Source: Pseudomonadota bacterium
Lineage (GTDB): Bacteria > Myxococcota_A > UBA796 > GCA-2862545
DNA: 43,798 nucleotides
Direction of reading: 5' to 3'
Assembly: GCA_023954855.1 (NCBI GenBank)
Contig: JAGSGY010000045.1
Span: forward strand, 1-43,798
This document shows positions 24,627-32,664 of this stretch, piece after piece. The translations under genes and the position numbers were made by a program. Each line of letters starts with the position of its first letter. The stretch's first letter is position 1. Under the pieces are notes generated by a model. The model worked only from the letters and a program-made list of their open reading frames with translations, had not been told where the DNA came from and searched no databases.

Positions 24627-26447
24627 CTACAGGTCGACGGCCTCGCCGCGTTCACCCAACTCCTCGAGTGCCCGCTCGAGCTCGCGCTCCACCTCACGGA
24701 GCTGCCGTTCAGCTTCGCGAAGCGCGCGCTCTTGCTCTGCGTGGGAGAGCTCGACCGTACGCCGGCGCTGGCGCTCGGAACGCGCCCCCTTTCGCTGCCG
24801 AACCTCGGACACCTCACCGTCGACGTGGACGGTGATCACGCCGCTCTCGGTGGCGAGCTCGAGAGCCTCCATCGCCTCGCGGATGCCCTCGGTCACCTGG
24901 GCTTCGATGCTCTGGCTATCGCCGTGGAGCACGAAGGCATGCTCGTCACCGCCGAGCGAGAGGACCTGAACCGACGCGGGCCCCGACTGAAGCTCCTCGA
25001 GGACGACCACACCCTCCAGCGCCTTCAACGACTCGAGGCTCTCGAGTGACGCAAGGCTCTCCAAGGAAGCGAGGCTTGCGAGTCCCTCAAGGCCAGCCAG
25101 GCCCTCGAGCCCAGCCAGGCCCTCGAGCCCAGCCAGTCCCTCGAGACCGGCCAGTCCCTCAAGCGCCTCGAGTTCATGGAGGACTTCGAGTTCTTCCAGG
25201 GCTTCGAGCCCTGACAGCGCCTCGAGGCCGTCAGCCTCCCAGACCAGTGCATTCGACGACACCACGACGGGTCCGTGAACTGCGCCCATGTCTGCATCGG
25301 GATGCACCTCCACCACGTGCATGTGCCGCTGGGTCTCGCCGGCGGCATCGCCGGAGAGTGCGGTGATCTCGACGACATTGAGCCCATCGTCGGACTGCAC
25401 ATCCACGTCGACGCGCGTGTCCTTGGACAACATCGGAATGCGCACCACCCGACCATCGATCTCGAGCACGAGGTCGTCGCCCTCGACAGTCCAGTCCACA
25501 TCGGCTTCGCCACTGACCTGCACGTCCTGGGCCACAGCGGCACCGGTGGCGACGGCGCAGAGCCCCGCAATCACAAGTCCAGGAAGCGCCCAGCGAGGAC
25601 GAGAAGGTTGGGTCTTGCGGCCGAGAATGCGCTGAACGCGGTCCATGAGAGAGCCTCCGGTGGCGGCAGGTGCCGCGGTGAGTGTGTCGAGCCGCCACGA
25701 CTCGAGCTCAGCAAGAGCCCGGGCGTAGGACACGCGGTCGTCGAGGGCCGCGACGACTTCGGCATCGCACGCAAGCTCGCGCTCGTGCCGCACTTGGGCG
25801 GAGAGCCAACGAGCCGCGGGATGGTAGAAGAGTGCCGCGTCAAGCGCGGTCTGGACGAGGTTCACGGCGTAGTCGAGCCGCTTGAGATGCACGAGTTCGT
25901 GCGCCAACACGGCCTCGAGCTCCTTCGGCGATAGGCGCACCAACAGCGCCGCCGGCAAGAGGACCGCCGGCCGCAGAAAGCCCACCGCGACGGGAGACAT
26001 CTCGCGCGAGACCAGCCGTAGACGGGCAATCGCCGGGGCTCCGACCCTTACGACGAGCCGTTCGAAGCGCTGCTGAAGCTCGGGAGGGGCGGCAATACCT
26101 CCGCTCTGGAGGGCCTCGATGCGAACCAAGTCGACCAGCGCACGCGTGCCCGACAACGCGACGCCGAACACCCACGCGCCCACGAGCCAAGCCGCCCAGG
26201 TCGATGAGGGCACCGTCACGGCACCGACTGCCACGCCGGACATCGGAAGCGCCGGCTGCGCCATCAGCCAGCCAAAGGTCACCAGCGGAGCCCAAGCCAT
26301 CAGCGCGTAGCCGACGACTGCGGTCGCGTATCGATGCTGAGCCGAGGCGTCGCGCTGGGCGTGAAGCATGAGCGCCACCAGCGCCGCGAGGCCAGTGAGC
26401 TGCCAGGTGGAGTGCAGAAGACTCCAGGCCAAGGCCGAGACCATCAT
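24627..26447 (-). CDS. M56-family (BlaR1-like) membrane metallopeptidase with LEGLAG repeats
   Basis: A 606-residue sensor-protease candidate. About four hydrophobic helices surround the M56 zinc site HELVH (183-187, HELVHLKRLDYAVN), which faces the cytoplasm in BlaR1/MecR1. After a last helix near residue 300 (ALPGLVIAGLCAVATGAAVA) the exported part has no penicillin-binding domain. Instead it has a beta-like region, then a Leu/Glu/Gly hexapeptide array (LEGLAG, LASLES), and a C-terminal charged coiled coil rich in Arg/Glu. By family knowledge the M56 site cleaves the paired BlaI-type repressor on signal. The start overlaps the blaI-like stop (ATGA), which confirms the pairing. The signal sensed is unknown. 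Confidence 0.88.
   Translation of the reverse strand: MMVSALAWSLLHSTWQLTGLAALVALMLHAQRDASAQHRYATAVVGYALMAWAPLVTFGWLMAQPALPMSGVAVGAVTVPSSTWAAWLVGAWVFGVALSGTRALVDLVRIEALQSGGIAAPPELQQRFERLVVRVGAPAIARLRLVSREMSPVAVGFLRPAVLLPAALLVRLSPKELEAVLAHELVHLKRLDYAVNLVQTALDAALFYHPAARWLSAQVRHERELACDAEVVAALDDRVSYARALAELESWRLDTLTAAPAATGGSLMDRVQRILGRKTQPSRPRWALPGLVIAGLCAVATGAAVAQDVQVSGEADVDWTVEGDDLVLEIDGRVVRIPMLSKDTRVDVDVQSDDGLNVVEITALSGDAAGETQRHMHVVEVHPDADMGAVHGPVVVSSNALVWEADGLEALSGLEALEELEVLHELEALEGLAGLEGLAGLEGLAGLEGLAGLEGLASLASLESLASLESLESLKALEGVVVLEELQSGPASVQVLSLGGDEHAFVLHGDSQSIEAQVTEGIREAMEALELATESGVITVHVDGEVSEVRQRKGARSERQRRRTVELSHAEQERALREAERQLREVERELERALEELGERGEAVDL
25074..25163 (-). repeat. Tandem 18-bp repeat coding for LEGLAG hexapeptides
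   Basis: Five clear 18-base units (from 25074, 25092, 25110, 25128 and 25146) of the form CTCGAGGGCCTGGCTGGG on the coding strand. More degenerate LxxLxx copies extend to about 25020 and 25235. The unit is a multiple of three, so copy number can change without breaking the frame. Confidence 0.85.
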
Positions 26448-26815
26448 GACTCCTCCAGGTCATCGAGCAATGCGCGGATCGCGGCAAGTTCTTCGGGATC
26501 CGCGGGCCGCTCGGACAGTGCCGCCATCACCAATCGACTCGGCGAGCCCGAGAACGCGCGGTCCACGAGGTCGGCAATCAGGCTTCCCTGCACCGTCTTC
26601 TCGCTCTCGACCGGCGTGTAGATGTGGCTGCGTTGCGAGGTGTCGCGCACGACGAGCCCCTTCTCGTGCATCACCTGCAGCATCTTGAGGACGGTGGTGT
26701 ACCCGAGGTTGCGGTCCTGCGAGAGCACGTCGTGCACCCCGCGCACGGTGGAGGGCCCAGAGGCCCAGAGGACGCGCAAGATCTCGAGTTCGGTGTCGGT
26801 GGGTCGTTTGCTCAT
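26444..26815 (-). CDS. BlaI/MecI/CopY-family transcriptional repressor
   Basis: A 123-residue winged-helix repressor with the family start TDTELEILRVLWASGPSTVRGVHDVL, recognition helix region LGYTTVLKMLQVMHEKGLVVRD, the wing (SQRSHIYTPV) and a C-terminal dimerisation helix. It binds dyad operators and is inactivated by cleavage by the partner M56 protease encoded in the next, overlapping gene. The upstream region carries a promoter (TTGATC, 17 bases, TAGGCT) with a dyad over its -35 end, which suggests autoregulation. The ATG lies six bases after the -10, so its message is probably leaderless. Targets beyond its own operon are unknown; the ABC cassette is a neighbour but convergent. Confidence 0.92.
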   Translation of the reverse strand: MSKRPTDTELEILRVLWASGPSTVRGVHDVLSQDRNLGYTTVLKMLQVMHEKGLVVRDTSQRSHIYTPVESEKTVQGSLIADLVDRAFSGSPSRLVMAALSERPADPEELAAIRALLDDLEES

Positions 26816-26821
26816 GCTTCG

Positions 26822-26850
26822 AGCCTATCGAGCGATCTCGATCCGATCAA
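26822..26850 (-). promoter_or_regulatory. Promoter of the blaI-M56 operon
   Basis: On the minus strand TTGATC (26850-26845), a 17-base spacer and TAGGCT (26827-26822), then six bases to ATG 26815. Both hexamers and the spacing fit a sigma70 promoter; the transcript would start at or beside the ATG. Confidence 0.6.
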
Positions 26851-26878
26851 CGAAAACTTTCGTATGTCTGTCTTCGTA
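26850..26878. promoter_or_regulatory. Candidate BlaI operator overlapping the -35 end
   Basis: ACGAAAACTTTCGT (26850-26863) is a dyad of ACGAAA and TTTCGT around two bases and touches the -35 hexamer. TTCGTA within it recurs at 26873-26878, 14 bases further. BlaI-type repressors bind short dyads next to their own promoter, although the known consensus is TACA/TGTA. The assignment is an inference. Confidence 0.45.
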
Positions 26879-26923
26879 GAAAGAGGTAGAGGGCTTAAAC
26901 CCCGCCTACTCCTCGTTCTACGA
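26874..26923. repeat. Long imperfect inverted repeat between dehydrogenase and blaI genes
   Basis: TCGTAGAA (26874-26881) pairs with TTCTACGA (26916-26923), and the inner GAGGTAG / CTACTCCTC and GGG / CCC extend the stem toward a CTTAAA loop. It lies just past the stop of the dehydrogenase gene and may end its transcript, although no T run follows on either strand. Its outer arm shares TTCGTA with the proposed operator. Confidence 0.4.
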
Positions 26924-26945
26924 CGCGACCACCCGGCGTCGCGAC

Positions 26946-27824
26946 CTACCCGATGCGCGCGAGGATGGCGTTCGTGGCCTCACGGAGGGCGTCGATCTCG
27001 GCATCGCCAGCGGGCAAGGACTCGGCCACGCCACAGTCCTCGAAGTAGCGACCGGAGTGCGCATCGATGTCGGGATGCGTCGCGACGTAGCACTGAGTCG
27101 CCGCGCCCTCAGCGATGGACTTGATGTGCGGCATGCGCGAGAACAGACGGTCCTCATCCGCGACATGACGGCTCAGGTTCGTGCGGATGACACCGGGGTG
27201 CACGGCGTTGGCGCGACGGGCAGAGCCCTCGTTCCGGAAGCGCCGAGCGAGCTCAGCCGCATACACCAGGTTTGCCAGCTTGGACCGTCCATACAGGCGC
27301 CACGGGTGGTAATCGGTCTCGCCCGAGACGTTGTCGAGCTCGAGCCCACGGTCCTTCGCCATGAAGTGGGCCGCGCTCGAGAGAATGACGACCCGGCCAT
27401 CGTCGACGAGCTGATCCACCAGGCCATCTACGAGTGCGGAGTGGCCGACGTGGTTGGTCAGAAACTGCATCTCGACGCCGTGGCTCTGGTTGAGCTCGGG
27501 CAGGGCCATGATGCCGGCGTTGGCGACGATGCCGTTGAGACGACGTCCCTGGAGGGCGGCCACCGCTGCGCGAACCGAGACCAGGTCGGAGAGCTCACAC
27601 GCGACCGGAGTGCCCTCGACACCGAGTGCGCCGAGCGCCTTCTCAGCGCGCTCTTGGGTACGGGCGGCGCCGATGATGTGGGCCCCACGCAGGGCGAGAA
27701 CCCGCGCGGTCTCATGTCCCAATCCGCTGTTGCAGCCCGTGACCAGCCAGGTGGTACCGGAGAGATCGCGTCCTTCGGTGACTTGTTCAGCAGTGCTCGA
27801 GACACCGAAATCGGATGCGGACAT
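26946..27824 (-). CDS. Short-chain dehydrogenase/reductase
   Basis: A Rossmann-fold NAD(P)-dependent oxidoreductase of 292 residues. The cofactor motif TGCNSGLG is at 29-36, NAGIM follows the fourth strand, and the catalytic Ser (VVILSSAAH) and Tyr-x-x-x-Lys (YGRSK) are present. The sequence around them (NHVGHSALVDGLVDQL, HPGVIRTNL) is closest to retinol dehydrogenase/WWOX-like SDRs. The substrate is unknown, probably an alcohol or ketone. I chose ATG 27824 because CTGGAG precedes it by six bases; the upstream extension has no homology features. Confidence 0.88.
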   Translation of the reverse strand: MSASDFGVSSTAEQVTEGRDLSGTTWLVTGCNSGLGHETARVLALRGAHIIGAARTQERAEKALGALGVEGTPVACELSDLVSVRAAVAALQGRRLNGIVANAGIMALPELNQSHGVEMQFLTNHVGHSALVDGLVDQLVDDGRVVILSSAAHFMAKDRGLELDNVSGETDYHPWRLYGRSKLANLVYAAELARRFRNEGSARRANAVHPGVIRTNLSRHVADEDRLFSRMPHIKSIAEGAATQCYVATHPDIDAHSGRYFEDCGVAESLPAGDAEIDALREATNAILARIG

Positions 27825-27900
27825 GGGCAACTCCAGGGCGGATCGCAACGGTAGGCACGACCTGAGACTCGGCAAGCCGAGCCGCCCGACAAAAGCCCAC

Positions 27901-28038
27901 TTACACGCGCAGCACGGCCACCGCGGCCAACAGCCCCAGCACCGTCAGCAGACCGATGGGGATGCGCAACCCGTAGAGACACCGCATGGCCGCCACGAGG
28001 GTGAGCAGCCAGTGCGGCGGTGATGGACTCAAATGCAT
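27901..28038 (-). CDS. Putative 45-residue single-helix membrane protein
   Basis: An open frame from ATG 28038 to TAA at 27903-27901. The peptide has a short polar start (MHLSPSPPHW), a hydrophobic stretch, a basic turn (MRCLYGLRIP) and a second hydrophobic stretch (IGLLTVLGLLAAVAVL). It fills most of a gap that is otherwise empty and its composition fits a small membrane protein, but the ribosome site is weak and 45 codons can arise by chance. It has no recognisable family. Confidence 0.35.
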   Translation of the reverse strand: MHLSPSPPHWLLTLVAAMRCLYGLRIPIGLLTVLGLLAAVAVLRV

Positions 28039-28095
28039 AAGGGAATCGCCAGCACACCAAAGACAGGTGCCGACGCTATCGCTGGTGGCGCCTCA

Positions 28096-28124
28096 TTTCT
28101 ATCGGGAACCCGACACTTTATCAT
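28096..28124 (+). promoter_or_regulatory. Sigma70-like promoter before the EI24-like gene
   Basis: TTTCTA (28096-28101), 17 bases, TATCAT (28119-28124, five of six matches to TATAAT), about 20 bases before GTG 28144, in a locally AT-rich patch. Confidence 0.5.
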
Positions 28125-28143
28125 CCCCAAGACTCGCGACGCC

Positions 28144-28986
28144 GTGAACGGACCTTCACCCTTGCCTCTCGCTCCGCTGCCCAAACTCCCCGAAGGCCGC
28201 CTCGCCCGGTTTGCCTACGGCCTGCGCACTCCTTTTCGTGGCGCACGCTGGCTGGTGGTGCATCCACCGCTGTGGCCATGGGCTGCGCTACCGATGCTGC
28301 TGACCATCTGGAGTGTGCTCGGAGCCGCCTGGCTCGCCTGGGTCGGAGCCGAAGACCTTCTTGGACTGTGGTGGCCGAGACCCGACGGTCCGGAGTTCGT
28401 CGCCTGGGCCTTCGTGCACGCGATGGTCGTGGTGTCGAGCTTCATCGCAGCGGCACTGGGACTCTGGGTACTGGGACACCTGATCGCCGGCCCCTTCTAT
28501 GACCGCCTGGCCGAGCTGGTGGAGCGCCAAGTCCTCGGACCCAGCGATGTGGTGTTCTCCTGGCGCGTCGCGGTGGGTGATGCCCTTCAGTCGTTTGCCC
28601 ACTCGCTGCTGGGACTCGCGGCGTACGTACTCGTGCTCGTGCCCCTGTTCGCGCTCAACCTCATCCCCGCAGTAGGCAGCGTGCTGTACGCGGTGATCGG
28701 TGCGCTCGTCACTGCGCTGTTCCTGGCTCGCGAGCTGTTCGACGTTCCCTTGTCGCGACGTCGCACGTCGTTCCTCAACAAGCTCCGCTATCTGCGCGCT
28801 CACCGCTGGCCCGTGCTCGGACTCGGCGTCTCCACCGCCGTGCTGCTGGCGATTCCCCTGGTCGATCTTCTGGTCTTGCCGTGTGCGGTGCTCGGCGCGA
28901 CCCTGCTGTTTCTCTCGATCGAGCTCGACCAAGGCCGCCTGACCCGGGTCGAGAACGCGGCCACGCCTGCGGACTCAGACGCATAG
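28144..28986 (+). CDS. EI24/CysZ-like integral membrane protein
   Basis: A 280-residue multi-pass membrane protein of the EI24/CysZ fold. Typical marks are an N-terminal FAYGLRTPFRGARWLVVHPPLWPWAALPMLLT, the GPFYDRLAELVER segment, a central pair of helices with ALNLIPAVGSVLYAVIGAL, and LSRRRTSFLNKLRYLRAHRWPVLGLG. CysZ proteins carry sulfate into the cell for cysteine synthesis, but many bacterial EI24 members are uncharacterised. No cys genes are nearby, so I do not assign the symbol. GTG 28144 fits the promoter at 28096-28124; a longer frame to 28033 would begin upstream of that promoter. Confidence 0.82.
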   Translation: MNGPSPLPLAPLPKLPEGRLARFAYGLRTPFRGARWLVVHPPLWPWAALPMLLTIWSVLGAAWLAWVGAEDLLGLWWPRPDGPEFVAWAFVHAMVVVSSFIAAALGLWVLGHLIAGPFYDRLAELVERQVLGPSDVVFSWRVAVGDALQSFAHSLLGLAAYVLVLVPLFALNLIPAVGSVLYAVIGALVTALFLARELFDVPLSRRRTSFLNKLRYLRAHRWPVLGLGVSTAVLLAIPLVDLLVLPCAVLGATLLFLSIELDQGRLTRVENAATPADSDA

Positions 28987-29115
28987 GCGACGACTGCCCC
29001 TCCTCTGAAGAGCCTGCGCCGGCCTGGTCCCCGCCCAATCACTCGATCAGGCAGCGGTCGGACGGGGCGAGGTGTGGGGTACGGAGGCGGTGAGGGTCAG
29101 CGCCATGGAACACCG

Positions 29116-30174
29116 CTACAGCGCCGTCGCCGTTTCTCGGATCGCGCCCATCCAGGCGCGGTAGTCGTCGACCACGCCGGGCTCCCGCACGACCAGGCTG
29201 GTTCCGTGCATGAGCTCGAGACCGGAGTAGCTCCAGTTGGCGTCGCTGACGATGACGGTGTCGTCGCAGCGCAGCACCTTGGCATGGGTGGTGATCTGGC
29301 TGGGCGCGAACCAGATGGGAATGCCGGCAGCTTGGAGGCGAAGCACGGCTGCGTCGTTGATCTGGTTGTCGACGATCCAGTCAGAGGCATCGAGCGTCAC
29401 GCGCACGTCGACGTCGCGGCCCTTCGCGTCCTCGAGCGCACCGAGCACCCGGTCGACCTCAGAGTCCGGGTAGGCCTCGTTCCAAGCGATGGCGTACATC
29501 AAGAGGTCGACCTCGGAGGTGGCCCGACCGACGCAATCTACTAGGGCAGGTGTGATCATCCGGTCGGCCACGGGCACCAGATCAGTCCGGCTCCACGGGG
29601 GCGCTTCAAACGGGTCCCCCTCCCAGACGGCATCGAACCAGCCCGCATACCAATCGGCCACCGCGGCATCGTTCACGAGTACCGAGCCTTCGTGGTTGTA
29701 GCGCAGGGCACTGTTCGTGAAGTTGTGGGAGCCCACGAGCGCGACACCATCTGCGAGGATCAGCTTGTTGTGCAGCGTCACGGTGGGGTCGTCGAGACGC
29801 GTCTCGATGCCGGACAGACCCAGGTCGTGGAGAACGCTCGCGGTGCCGTCGCCCTCCTCGTCGGCAAGCACCCGAACGAACACGTCTCGCTCGGCCGCCC
29901 GCTCGAGAGCGTCGAGGATCTGGTCGACCTGTCCGCCCTCGTAGAGCAGGTACTCGGCCACACGGATCTCAACTTCGGCGGCGTCGATCGCGAGCACGGC
30001 GGCATCGGTGAAGTCCCGATCGTTCACAGCCCGCGTGTCGCCCACGTCGGGGGGCACCCAGGGCACGGGCAGCTCATCAGGTCCGGGTGGCGCTCCAGGT
30101 CGGGTGCGATCGGTGTCGGTGGGCGCGACCGCGCATGCCCACAGCATCACCAGTAGAACGCAGCCAGACCGCAT
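29116..30174 (-). CDS. Phospholipase D-like lipoprotein with two HKD motifs
   Basis: A 352-residue predicted lipoprotein: the signal ends in LWAC (Cys14), followed by a Thr/Asp/Pro-rich linker. Two HxK(x4)D motifs mark the PLD active site: His135-Lys137-Asp142 (HNKLILADGVALVGSHNF) and His297-Lys299-Asp304 (HAKVLRCDDTVIVSDANW). Members hydrolyse phosphodiester bonds of lipids or nucleic acids or transfer phosphatidyl groups. With an exported location it might remodel lipids or degrade prey or external DNA; the substrate is not predictable. ATG 30174 begins exactly at the signal peptide; the frame upstream is antisense noise over the CAP gene. Confidence 0.86.
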   Translation of the reverse strand: MRSGCVLLVMLWACAVAPTDTDRTRPGAPPGPDELPVPWVPPDVGDTRAVNDRDFTDAAVLAIDAAEVEIRVAEYLLYEGGQVDQILDALERAAERDVFVRVLADEEGDGTASVLHDLGLSGIETRLDDPTVTLHNKLILADGVALVGSHNFTNSALRYNHEGSVLVNDAAVADWYAGWFDAVWEGDPFEAPPWSRTDLVPVADRMITPALVDCVGRATSEVDLLMYAIAWNEAYPDSEVDRVLGALEDAKGRDVDVRVTLDASDWIVDNQINDAAVLRLQAAGIPIWFAPSQITTHAKVLRCDDTVIVSDANWSYSGLELMHGTSLVVREPGVVDDYRAWMGAIRETATAL

Positions 30175-30194
30175 GTGCCGAGACCCTCGCCCGC

Positions 30195-30200
30195 AGTCTA
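30195..30200 (-). promoter_or_regulatory. -10-like TAGACT before the PLD-like gene
   Basis: On the minus strand TAGACT is followed by a 20-base stretch containing GAGGG and then ATG 30174, a leadered arrangement. No -35 match. Confidence 0.35.
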
Positions 30201-30316
30201 GCTCGTCAGCGGTCCTTGAGGCGGGGCAGCTGCCGCGTCGTCTCCCGCTCGGCATCCTGGCGAACTCCTGACGCGTTCCGCGCCCAAAGCTGCTCTGATG
30301 GGAGCTCGGAGAGTTC

Positions 30317-31240
30317 ATGCGCATCCTCGTCTTCCTTCCACTCGCGGCCTGCGCGGCCGGTAGCTTCGTCAGTGACGAACTCAACGACAGCGAGAGCGGC
30401 GCTGACTCGGCCTCCGATAGCGGTACCGATACCGCCGCGGTCCGGGACGTGTGTACGCGCTGGACTACCGACCGCGCCGCACTCACCGAGGGCAGCTGGT
30501 CCGGATCGGTGAACAGCTGCAATGCCGGAGACATCAGCGCCGACGGCCGAGAGAGCGCACTTCGGCTGGTCAACCTGTACCGCTGGCTCGCTGACCTACC
30601 GCCGGTCACCACATCCGCGACCAAGAACACCGCCGCCCAAGACTGCGCGCTGATGATGCACGCGAATGACGACCTCTCGCACAACCCCCCGACGAACTGG
30701 TCTTGCTACACCGATAGCGGCGCGACAGCGGCCGGGCGCAGCAACATCAGCTCGGGCCCCGGCACGATGTCCGTGGACATGTACATGATCGACCCGGGCA
30801 ACAGCAGCACACTCGGCCACCGCCGGTGGATCTTGTCGAACAGCGCAGGCCCGATCGGACTAGGGTCGACGAGCGAGTCCAGCTGCATGCACGTGCTCAG
30901 CGGTAGCGGCAACGCCGGAGCTCAGTGGACCGCATGGCCCCCGCCCGGCGGCGTTCCGCTCGAGGCCTTCACCCCCGGAACCATCTTCTGGTCTGGGCTC
31001 GACGAGACCGGGTGGAGCGTCCAGAGCGACAGCATCGACCTCACCAACGCCAGCGTGACTGTGACCCGTGACGGCCAGGCGCTCTCGGTGAACACGAGCA
31101 CTCTGCAGCAGGGCTACGGCTCAGCGACCGCCATCGCGATTCGCCCGCAGGGATGGGCAACCCAAGCCGGACGCTACACCGTAAGCGTCGATGCGGCACA
31201 GTCCTTCAGCTACGACGTGGATGTGGTGGACTGCGACTGA
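30317..31240 (+). CDS. CAP-domain (SCP/PR1-like) lipoprotein
   Basis: A 307-residue predicted lipoprotein with signal and lipobox LAAC (Cys12), then an Asp/Ser/Thr/Glu spacer. The CAP domain (about 75-210) shows the helix VNLYRWLADLPP, ALMMHANDDLSHNPP with a His at 122, and GHRRWIL (167-173). The C-terminal 100 residues form a beta-rich region. CAP proteins are secreted and bind lipids or metals or act as proteases in some cases; the bacterial role is usually unknown. GGAG lies upstream of the ATG. It is divergent from the PLD-like lipoprotein, and both may be surface proteins. Confidence 0.84.
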   Translation: MRILVFLPLAACAAGSFVSDELNDSESGADSASDSGTDTAAVRDVCTRWTTDRAALTEGSWSGSVNSCNAGDISADGRESALRLVNLYRWLADLPPVTTSATKNTAAQDCALMMHANDDLSHNPPTNWSCYTDSGATAAGRSNISSGPGTMSVDMYMIDPGNSSTLGHRRWILSNSAGPIGLGSTSESSCMHVLSGSGNAGAQWTAWPPPGGVPLEAFTPGTIFWSGLDETGWSVQSDSIDLTNASVTVTRDGQALSVNTSTLQQGYGSATAIAIRPQGWATQAGRYTVSVDAAQSFSYDVDVVDCD

Positions 31241-31272
31241 TCGATGCAGTGAACTGGCCCAGGCACCTCTTG

Positions 31273-31278
31273 TAGACT
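31273..31278 (+). promoter_or_regulatory. -10-like TAGACT before the MBL gene
   Basis: TAGACT lies 21 bases before ATG 31300, with TGAACT at 31250-31255 exactly 17 bases upstream as a weak -35. Confidence 0.35.
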
Positions 31279-31299
31279 GGGGGCCCCCAACGCTGCGAG

Positions 31300-32073
31300 A
31301 TGCGCATGACCGCACACGACAAGAACCAGACCCTCTTCGAGCAAGGCGGGCATCGCAATGTGATGCTCCGCACCTTCGACGTCGGCCCCGAGGTCCCCTG
31401 CAACCAGCACGTGATCATCGACGGCACCGAGGCGATGATTCTCGACCCCGGCGGCCACAAGCTGTACTCAAAGGTCTTCGCTGCGACCAAGGCCGCCCTC
31501 GGGAACGCCAAGCTGACGCACTTGTTCTTGTCGCATCAGGACCCGGACATCGTCGCCGCGACCAACGGCTGGCTGATGGCCCTTCCCGAGATGCAGGCCT
31601 ACTGCTCCAAGCTGTGGCGCCGCTTCGTGGCCCACATTGGCCCTGACCGCCTGCTCTACGACCGGATGATCGGCATCGAGGATGGTGGCTGCCGCATCGC
31701 CCTCGGCAACTCCGAGGTCTGGGCGATTCCGGCGCACTTCCTGCACTCGTGCGGCAACTTCCACGTGTACGACCCGGTCTCGAAGATCTTGTACACCGGC
31801 GACCTCGGCGCCTCGCTCGGCGAGGACTACCGGGTGGTCACCGACTTCGATGCGCACATTCAGTACATGGAGGGCTTTCACCGGCGCTACATGAGCAGCA
31901 CCAAGGCACTCAAGCACTGGCTCGTTCTCGCACGCAAGCTCGACATCGAGACCATCGCGCCGCAGCACGGGGCCATGTTCGAGGGACGCGAGATGTCGCA
32001 GCGCTTTCTCGATTGGATTGACAGCCTCGAGGTTGGCGTGGACCAGATGGAGCCCTACGACATTCCGACCTAG
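31300..32073 (+). CDS. MBL-fold protein of the oxygen-binding di-iron (ODP/flavodiiron-like) type
   Basis: A 257-residue metallo-beta-lactamase-fold protein without the flavodoxin domain of flavodiiron proteins. Metal ligands expected for a di-iron site are present: HQDPD (His79, Asp81, Asp83), His149 or His155 in HFLHSCGNFHVYDP, GDLG (Asp168) and PQHG (His223). Asp81 replaces the usual Glu. Related stand-alone proteins bind O2 at a di-iron centre and may act as oxygen sensors in signalling or chemotaxis. There is no signal peptide. ATG 31300 or ATG 31306 could start it. The end overlaps the convergent membrane-protein gene by four bases. Confidence 0.82.
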   Translation: MRMTAHDKNQTLFEQGGHRNVMLRTFDVGPEVPCNQHVIIDGTEAMILDPGGHKLYSKVFAATKAALGNAKLTHLFLSHQDPDIVAATNGWLMALPEMQAYCSKLWRRFVAHIGPDRLLYDRMIGIEDGGCRIALGNSEVWAIPAHFLHSCGNFHVYDPVSKILYTGDLGASLGEDYRVVTDFDAHIQYMEGFHRRYMSSTKALKHWLVLARKLDIETIAPQHGAMFEGREMSQRFLDWIDSLEVGVDQMEPYDIPT

Positions 32074-32594
32074 CCGAGGTCGCGTGCGTCCACGCTCAGG
32101 TTGGCCTCGAGTACGGCGAGCAGCTGGTGAATCTGCTCGGCGCCGAGCCCCTTGCCCACGAAGGATGCCCCGTAGATCAGGCCCCAGAGCACCACGAAGG
32201 CCGGAATCGCGGCCAAACCCCACGCGGGCTGCCCGATGTTGTACTGCACCATGCCCACGATGGCGCCGATCAGGCTCGGGAACGCGCTCGCCGCGTACAT
32301 GAACAGGAAGAAGGTCCACACCGTGGGCTCGGGACCGAGCAACGCGTGCACATGCGTGCCGCCCTCGCTGTCGCGGACCTGCACATCAAGAGTCGGCGAC
32401 CAGGTGTGCCGCGCTTCGATGGGAATGCTGAGTACCGCGTGTCGCTTTCCGAACTGGATGTTCACCGCCGGATCGAAGGAAATCAGCTGGCTGAGACGCT
32501 CGATAAACTCTTCGGGCGTGCCGTCGCTGTGCCAGTCGTAAACCGGCCGCATGCGCAGGTTGTTCGTCGGGCTTTGCGCCCTCGCGGTGTCCAT
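32070..32594 (-). CDS. Membrane protein with two C-terminal helices, unknown function
   Basis: I do not recognise the family. The 174 residues comprise a soluble part of about 90 residues (an alpha/beta look: RPVYDWHSDGTPEEFIERLSQLI, RHAVLSIPIEARHTW), two hydrophobic helices (about 90-110 and 121-145) and a short tail. A minus-strand TAGCCT sits six bases before the ATG without a ribosome site. It is divergent from the pseudokinase gene by about 115 bases. Confidence 0.68.
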   Translation of the reverse strand: MDTARAQSPTNNLRMRPVYDWHSDGTPEEFIERLSQLISFDPAVNIQFGKRHAVLSIPIEARHTWSPTLDVQVRDSEGGTHVHALLGPEPTVWTFFLFMYAASAFPSLIGAIVGMVQYNIGQPAWGLAAIPAFVVLWGLIYGASFVGKGLGAEQIHQLLAVLEANLSVDARDLG

Positions 32595-32600
32595 GACCGA

Positions 32601-32606
32601 AGGCTA
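32601..32606 (-). promoter_or_regulatory. -10-like TAGCCT, six bases before the ATG at 32594
   Basis: TAGCCT, then TCGGTC, then ATG on the minus strand. This is another member of the predicted leaderless set. Confidence 0.38.
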
Positions 32607-32664
32607 CCATCGCTGCCAGCAAAAGGTCATGGACGGGTTCGGGGTAGTGGGCAACTGATCGGGC

